Assembly (NCBI GenBank): GCA_023411375.1
Contig: JAEYOW010000055.1
Coordinates: forward strand, 1-26,656
Direction of reading: 5' to 3'
DNA: 26,656 nt
Origin: Bacillota bacterium
GTDB lineage: Bacteria; Bacillota; Clostridia; Christensenellales; Aristaeellaceae
The position numbers were made by a program, and so were the translations under genes. Below the pieces are notes generated by a model that saw only the letters and a program-made list of their open reading frames with translations, had not been told where the DNA came from and did no database searches. Positions 22,668-26,656 of this stretch are shown here, piece after piece; the stretch's first letter is position 1; each line of letters begins with the position of its first letter.

Positions 22668-23213
22668 ATGCCAAAAAGTTTGCCTGCGGATATTCCGCCC
22701 GATGAGACCGGGCTTGACTGGGGCTGCGTTTTTTGTAAAACAGGCTCCGAAAACATCCTGGCAGAGCAGTTGAAAGAAATTGCGGGTATAAGGGAAGCAT
22801 TTGCCGTTCAACAGGTACAGCACCGAAGCGAACGGGGTGTGCGCAGCGAAATCGTAAAAATTATGCTGCCCGGCTACGTGTTTTTCCTTGCGGACGATAC
22901 TCTCAAGCCCCATCTGCTTTACCAGAACGATAGCGTGCTCCGGCTTTTAACCTACGGGGAAGCATGGGCGCTGCGGGGCGGAGACCTGGACTTTGCCAGG
23001 TGGATGCACCGGCACGGCGGCCTGCTGGGCCTGTCCCGTGCCTACCGGGTGGGCCAGCGGGTAACAATCGCAAGCGGGCCGCTGAAGGAGCTGGAGGGCG
23101 TTATACAGAAGGTGGACAGGCGCAACCGAAACGGGCTGGTTTTAATTGAGTTTTGCGGAAAGCAGATCAAGGTATGGCTCGCGTTTGACTATATTTCGGA
23201 GGAACCTTCGTGA
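22668..23213 (+). CDS. loaP: LoaP-type NusG paralog (processive antiterminator)
   Basis: A 181-residue specialised NusG. The NGN domain occupies about residues 15-115 (WGCVFCKTGSENILAEQLKE, then KIMLPGYVFFLAD), and a KOW domain follows at about 127-160 (RVGQRVTIASGPLKELEGVI). It differs from housekeeping NusG in sequence and in lying at the head of an exopolysaccharide operon, the usual place of LoaP/UpxY-type proteins, which let RNA polymerase pass internal terminators in long operons. The ATG at 22668 is chosen because GGAGGG is 7 bases upstream. It overlaps the LCP gene by four bases. Confidence 0.88.
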   Translation: MPKSLPADIPPDETGLDWGCVFCKTGSENILAEQLKEIAGIREAFAVQQVQHRSERGVRSEIVKIMLPGYVFFLADDTLKPHLLYQNDSVLRLLTYGEAWALRGGDLDFARWMHRHGGLLGLSRAYRVGQRVTIASGPLKELEGVIQKVDRRNRNGLVLIEFCGKQIKVWLAFDYISEEPS

Positions 23214-24241
23214 GAATGAGAGATCCAGATCGAAAACCCCTCTCCAAAAGAAAACTTTTGGTGGTCTTTGCCGCCGTCCTCGCGCTGCTGGCCGTTTTGG
23301 TCGCGGGGCTTTATGCCGGAGGCCGGCTTCTGGAGCGCTCCGGCAGCACGCAGGCCTTCGGCAGCCTGGCGGGCCGGTTTGAGGAGGAACCCGTCATCAC
23401 CTATCAGGGAGCGCAATACGTTAAAAATCCCTCGGTAAGCAGCTTCCTGTTTATGGGCGTCGACAGGCGGGAGGCGCAGGAGCTGGAAGGCGGCTTCCGC
23501 GCGGGCGGGCAGAGCGACTTTTTGCTGCTGCTGGTGGTGGATTCCAGCAGCCGGACGGTGCGCAGGATTCAGATTGACCGCGATACCATGGCGGAAATCA
23601 CGGTATTGGGCGTGCTGGGCAACGACCTGGGGACGAACACACACCAGATTTGCCTGGCGCACGGCTTTGGCGACGGTCGCGAGCAGAGCTGTCGCTTTAC
23701 GGTGGAGGCCGTTCAGCGGTTGCTGTGCGGCATATCCATCAGCGGCTACCTTTCGCTTAATCTTGACGGCATCCAAACGCTTAACGATCTGCTGGGGGGT
23801 GTGACCGTCACCCTCAAAGACGATTTCTCAGCCTTTGACCCCGCCATGATTTCCGGCGCGACCCTCACCCTACGGGGCAGGCAGGCGGAAATTTTTGTGC
23901 GCCAACGCATGACCATCGGCGACGGAACGAACGCCTCGCGCATGCTTCGTCAGCAGGCCTTCCTGGAAAAGGCCGTGGAGCTGGCGGGCGAAAGGGTTCG
24001 CCGGGACGCGGGGTTTATCGGCACGCTGTTTGACGGGTTAAAGCCGTATATGATCACTGACCTGTCCCGGGGCAGAATGATCAACGAAGCCAACAAGGCG
24101 GCGGGCTACCGGATGGAGGGCACGCTGACGCTTCCGGGCGGGCATACGACCGGGCCGGACGGCTTCGTAGAGTTTCATGCCGACGGGGACGCGCTGATGG
24201 CCCTGGTACTGGATGTGTTTTATACCAAGTCACGCGATTAA
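23210..24241 (+). CDS. LCP (LytR-CpsA-Psr) family protein
   Basis: A 343-residue membrane-anchored LCP enzyme that likely transfers a glycan from its lipid carrier to the cell wall. A basic N-terminus (KPLSKRK) and a helix at about 15-36 anchor it; the LCP domain follows outside. Conserved blocks include FLFMGVDRR, QSDFLLLLVVD, IQIDRDTM, and VRQRMTIGDGTNASRMLRQQ, the last with the Arg and Asp residues that bind pyrophosphate-lipid. The GTG start at 23210 is preferred because GGAGGA lies 6 bases in front; the ATG at 23216 is possible. It overlaps the loaP stop (GTGA). Confidence 0.9.
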   Translation: MRMRDPDRKPLSKRKLLVVFAAVLALLAVLVAGLYAGGRLLERSGSTQAFGSLAGRFEEEPVITYQGAQYVKNPSVSSFLFMGVDRREAQELEGGFRAGGQSDFLLLLVVDSSSRTVRRIQIDRDTMAEITVLGVLGNDLGTNTHQICLAHGFGDGREQSCRFTVEAVQRLLCGISISGYLSLNLDGIQTLNDLLGGVTVTLKDDFSAFDPAMISGATLTLRGRQAEIFVRQRMTIGDGTNASRMLRQQAFLEKAVELAGERVRRDAGFIGTLFDGLKPYMITDLSRGRMINEANKAAGYRMEGTLTLPGGHTTGPDGFVEFHADGDALMALVLDVFYTKSRD

Positions 24242-24265
24242 CGAAATGCGGGCGGCCGCGGATTT

Positions 24266-24390
24266 GGTTTGCCCTCCATTGGTTCGGGCAAACCAGAAAA
24301 CCGCCTTTCATCCCTCGTATTGCTAACGTTCGAAAGGCCGCAAGGCGTTTCGATATAGATTCCCCTCCTTCGATATTCTGAGGAAAGGAG
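24266..24390 (+). promoter_or_regulatory. Structured intercistronic leader before the secreted-protein gene
   Basis: Three elements are visible: GGTTTGCCC (24266-24274) paired with GGGCAAACC (24286-24294); a stem 24331-24352 closed by a GCAA tetraloop (CGAAA/TTTCG and GCC/GGC with a G-G mismatch); and CTCCTT (24365-24370) complementary to AAGGAG (24385-24390), the gene's ribosome binding site. It could modulate translation or be an antitermination target. Confidence 0.45.
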
Positions 24391-24401
24391 ACTGATACAA
24401 A

Positions 24402-24935
24402 ATGAACAAGAGGATTATCGCCCTGGTAATGGCCCTGGTTCTGTGCCTGGCCTCCACGGCCGCGCTTGCCGCCAACAGCAAGACGACGTACGACATCATT
24501 ACCACGGACAGCCCTGTGATCACCGTAGCGGCCCCCACCGCCGAGAGCAAGGCGGAGCTGGATGCGATTGCCAAGTTCGTCAACGACGGCCAGCCGGTCG
24601 TTACCTACTTCGACGAGGCCGTGCAGACCAGCATCGCCGCGAGCCTGCCCGCCGGCATCGACGCCAGCACCCTGAAGATGGACGAGTTCTTCGCCCTCTC
24701 CAGCACCGGCAGCATGACCGTGGGCACCTCCATGACGCTTAGCACCGCCGCCGTTTACGCCGCCGGTGACGCGGTTATCACGCTTGGCGGCATCGTCAAG
24801 GACGACAAGGTGGAATGGCAGGTTCTTCCCTCTACCGTCGTGGATGGCAAGATCGTCGTTCAGCTTCCCGCGGCTTTTGCCGCAAGCGTAGCGGATGGCT
24901 CCGTCATGCTCGCGGTTTTGAGCAACGCCAACTAA
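24402..24935 (+). CDS. Secreted protein of unknown function in the exopolysaccharide operon
   Basis: A 177-residue protein with a clear signal peptide (MNKRIIALVMALVLCLASTA to ALA before AN, residues 1-24). The mature part of about 150 residues is rich in Ala, Thr, Val and Asp, poor in aromatic residues, and probably a small beta-sandwich domain (alternating segments such as SPVITVAAP, SMTVGTSMTLST, AVITLGGIV, GKIVVQLPAAF). No catalytic motif or cell-wall sorting signal is seen. It sits between the LCP gene and the chain-length gene, so it may act in envelope polysaccharide assembly, but I do not recognise the family. AAAGGAG precedes the ATG. Confidence 0.8.
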   Translation: MNKRIIALVMALVLCLASTAALAANSKTTYDIITTDSPVITVAAPTAESKAELDAIAKFVNDGQPVVTYFDEAVQTSIAASLPAGIDASTLKMDEFFALSSTGSMTVGTSMTLSTAAVYAAGDAVITLGGIVKDDKVEWQVLPSTVVDGKIVVQLPAAFAASVADGSVMLAVLSNAN

Positions 24936-24977
24936 GTATCCGTCTGTGCGGGGCGGCCACCGCCGTTCCATAGCGCC

Positions 24978-25046
24978 CGCCTGAACTTTGGGGGAATCAT
25001 TCAGGCGGAGGGCGGGCGCGCGCCCCCGGCAGGTTTGCCGGGGGCG
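24978..25046 (+). terminator. Two tandem stem-loops between the secreted-protein gene and wzz
   Basis: CGCCTGAA (24978-24985) pairs with TTCAGGCG (25000-25007), and CGCCCCCGGCA (25021-25031) pairs perfectly with TGCCGGGGGCG (25036-25046) around GGTT, then TCGTTT. The second is terminator-like with a weak U-tract; within a LoaP operon it may be a read-through point. Confidence 0.6.
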
Positions 25047-25076
25047 TCGTTTCAAACAAAAAACCGGAGGAATCGT

Positions 25077-25844
25077 ATGGAAAATCAACCATTGCCCCAA
25101 GCCAAGCCGAACCCGGCGTTCCTTAACGAACCCGGAGAAGAGCGGGAGATCGACCTGGTGGAGCTTGGCTACGAGCTACTGGACAAGCTCAGGTACATCC
25201 TTATCGCCGCCGCGCTTGGCGTGGCGCTGGCCGCACTCTACGCATTTGTGCTGGCGACGCCCATGTATGAGGCGGTGGCAAAGCTGTACGTGCTCAATTC
25301 CAGCGATTCCGTCGTCAATCTGTCCGATTTGCAGCTGGGCAACTACCTGGCCTCCGATTATACGGAGGTTTTCAAAACCTGGGAAGTTAACGAGATGGTG
25401 CGCACCAACCTCGGCCTGGATTACACTTACGAGGAGCTGGAGGACATGGTGACGGTCGCCAATCCGGCAGACACGCGCATCCTTTATATCACCGTTAAAT
25501 CGTCAAATCCGCAGGAAGCGACCAGCATGGCAAATGAATACGCCAGGGTGGTCAGCGATTTCGTATCCAAAATTATGGCGACGGAAAGGCCCAATACGCT
25601 GTCCCTTGCCATCGTGCCGACCATTCCCGTCAGCCCCCGCAAGACGGTCAGCCTGATCATCGGGCTACTGCTTGGGATTTTTCTATCCATGGCGGCGGTT
25701 GTGGTGCATTTTGTGCTGGACGACACCATTAAATCTGCCGACGACGTTACGAAGTATACGGGACTTGCCGTGCTCGCGATCATCCCCATGCAGGGCGAGC
25801 GGGAAGAACAGAAGAATAAGCGCAGACGGAGCGAAACAGTATGA
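25077..25844 (+). CDS. Polysaccharide co-polymerase, Wzz/CpsC family
   Basis: A 255-residue membrane protein that sets polysaccharide chain length and activates the adjacent tyrosine kinase. It has an acidic cytoplasmic N-terminus (EEREIDLVELGYELLDKLRY), helix 1 at about 42-61, an extracytoplasmic Wzz domain with MYEAVAKLYVLN and the PADTRILYITVKS segment, the PVSPRKTV motif before helix 2 (about 188-212), and a cytoplasmic end (DDTIKSADDVTKYTGLAVLAIIP) that contacts the kinase. The ATG at 25077 follows GGAGG by 7 bases. Its stop overlaps the kinase start (ATGA). Confidence 0.92.
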   Translation: MENQPLPQAKPNPAFLNEPGEEREIDLVELGYELLDKLRYILIAAALGVALAALYAFVLATPMYEAVAKLYVLNSSDSVVNLSDLQLGNYLASDYTEVFKTWEVNEMVRTNLGLDYTYEELEDMVTVANPADTRILYITVKSSNPQEATSMANEYARVVSDFVSKIMATERPNTLSLAIVPTIPVSPRKTVSLIIGLLLGIFLSMAAVVVHFVLDDTIKSADDVTKYTGLAVLAIIPMQGEREEQKNKRRRSETV

Positions 25845-26656
25845 AAAGCATGATTTTGGGCGACATTCCGGTTTTGGACTACGCATCCACCGAGGCGGTT
25901 AATACCCTTGCCACCAACGTCACGTTTTCCGGCAGCCAGTACAAGAGCATCATGATGACGAGCTGTACGGCCAATGAGGGCAAGAGCTACGTCGCCTTCA
26001 ACCTTGTGCGCACGCTTGCCAACATGGGCTACTCGGCGCTGCTGGTGGACGCGGATCTGCGCAAGTCGGTCTTTTTCAGCCGCTACGACGTGCGCGTCAA
26101 AGGCCAGCGCGCCGGTCTGACGCACTACCTGGCGGGGCGCTGCCCTATCGATGAAATTCTGTACCAGACCAACATCCCCAACGTGTTTGTCATTCCCTCC
26201 GGCAAGGAGGTTATCAATTCTTTGCCGCTGTTGACCTCCTCCACCTTTTTGGAGCTGATGGACGAAATGAAATCAAGCTTTGATTTTATTATCGTGGACG
26301 CTCCGCCCGTCGGCCTTGTGATTGACGCGGCCATGATCGCCAACGCATGCGACGCGACAATTGCGGTCGTCACCAACGATCAGGTATCCAGGCGGGAGCT
26401 GAGCGAAGCGGTGCAGCAGATTGAAAAATCCGGCTGCACGATTCTGGGCGCGGTGCTGAACAAGGTGACGATGGAGACGCACAAGTCGCGCAAGTATTAC
26501 TATAAGTCCTACTATTCGCACTATGGCATGGAGGAATATATCAAGAAGCCGGAGGGGCAGGCAGGGCGCGGACAGCCGGCACGCACACAGGCGGAGGCCC
26601 TATCCCCCATCGCGCCCGCGCGCGCCGTACAGGAGCGCGCGGCGGGCGCCGGCAGG
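25841..26656 (+). CDS. BY-kinase (CpsD/CapB-type tyrosine autokinase), cut by the window end
   Basis: The frame stays open to the window end (272 codons seen). It encodes a bacterial tyrosine kinase of exopolysaccharide synthesis. Walker A is SCTANEGKSY (41-50), where Ala-Asn stand in place of the common Pro-Gly; Walker A' is LLVDADLRK (68-76); Walker B is IIVDAPPVG (150-158). A tyrosine cluster lies at 219-233 (KYYYKSYYSHYG), the autophosphorylation tail. In most relatives the cluster ends the protein, but here at least 35 more residues rich in Pro, Ala, Arg and Gln follow. It starts within the stop of the chain-length gene. Confidence 0.92.
   Translation, partial: MKSMILGDIPVLDYASTEAVNTLATNVTFSGSQYKSIMMTSCTANEGKSYVAFNLVRTLANMGYSALLVDADLRKSVFFSRYDVRVKGQRAGLTHYLAGRCPIDEILYQTNIPNVFVIPSGKEVINSLPLLTSSTFLELMDEMKSSFDFIIVDAPPVGLVIDAAMIANACDATIAVVTNDQVSRRELSEAVQQIEKSGCTILGAVLNKVTMETHKSRKYYYKSYYSHYGMEEYIKKPEGQAGRGQPARTQAEALSPIAPARAVQERAAGAGR

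Noticed and set aside
1..26656. CRISPR array or replication origin
   Set aside because: No regularly spaced repeat series and no DnaA-box cluster was seen on either strand.

Overview
The window looks like a chromosomal piece of a fairly GC-rich Gram-positive anaerobe of the Bacillota, most likely Clostridia. The reasons are AGGAGG-type ribosome binding sites throughout, the rpsF-ssb-rpsR operon, a LoaP-type NusG paralog driving a CpsC/CpsD-type exopolysaccharide operon, an LCP protein, and CUT1 permeases without their own ATPase. Genus cannot be fixed from the sequence alone.

Layout. (1) 1-126: end of an IS150-like IS3-family element running off the left edge, with the first 22 codons of its transposase OrfA. 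(2) 175-333: a 52-residue cysteine-rich micro-gene. (3) 437-1615 (minus): rpsF-ssb-rpsR, with a promoter, a leader hairpin and a bidirectional terminator. (4) 1859-2314: HIT-family protein; 2585-4000: uracil permease with its own promoter, structured leader and terminator. (5) 4137-4366: two tRNA-Ser genes (UGA, GCU) between a strong promoter and a strong terminator. (6) 4440-5306 (minus): LysR regulator, divergent from a carbohydrate uptake operon at 5499-10409 (binding protein, two permeases, alpha/beta-hydrolase esterase, EamA exporter). (7) 10572-15629 (minus): PhnD-PhnC-PhnE-PhnE transporter plus a cytoplasmic 5'-nucleotidase, preceded by an RpiR/SIS regulator (15764-16543). (8) 16746-22487: accessory-looking stretch with an orphan transposase-type HTH protein, a two-gene McrB-like/DUF2357-like module, and an XRE + ImmA/IrrE pair with a divergent 61-residue gene. 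(9) 22668-26656: start of an exopolysaccharide operon (loaP, LCP, secreted protein, Wzz/CpsC chain-length protein, BY-kinase cut by the window end).

The most unusual part is 17321-21034. The first gene encodes a protein with a signal peptide, an unrecognised extracytoplasmic domain, a long Pro/Ser/Thr linker and one membrane helix, followed inside the cell by an McrB-family AAA+ motor. The second gene encodes what looks like the McrC/DUF2357 N-terminal domain fused to about 245 residues of coiled coil in place of a nuclease. This reads as an envelope-tethered, nuclease-less McrBC derivative with a possible outside sensor. I do not know a described system with this arrangement; whether it is defence or envelope physiology is open.

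How the rest fits together: the two transport operons each pair an importer with a hydrolase that could process the imported ligand (esterase for the CUT1 system, nucleotidase for the Phn-type system), and each has a local regulator. The final operon is probably transcribed through several internal hairpins with help from LoaP, its first gene.
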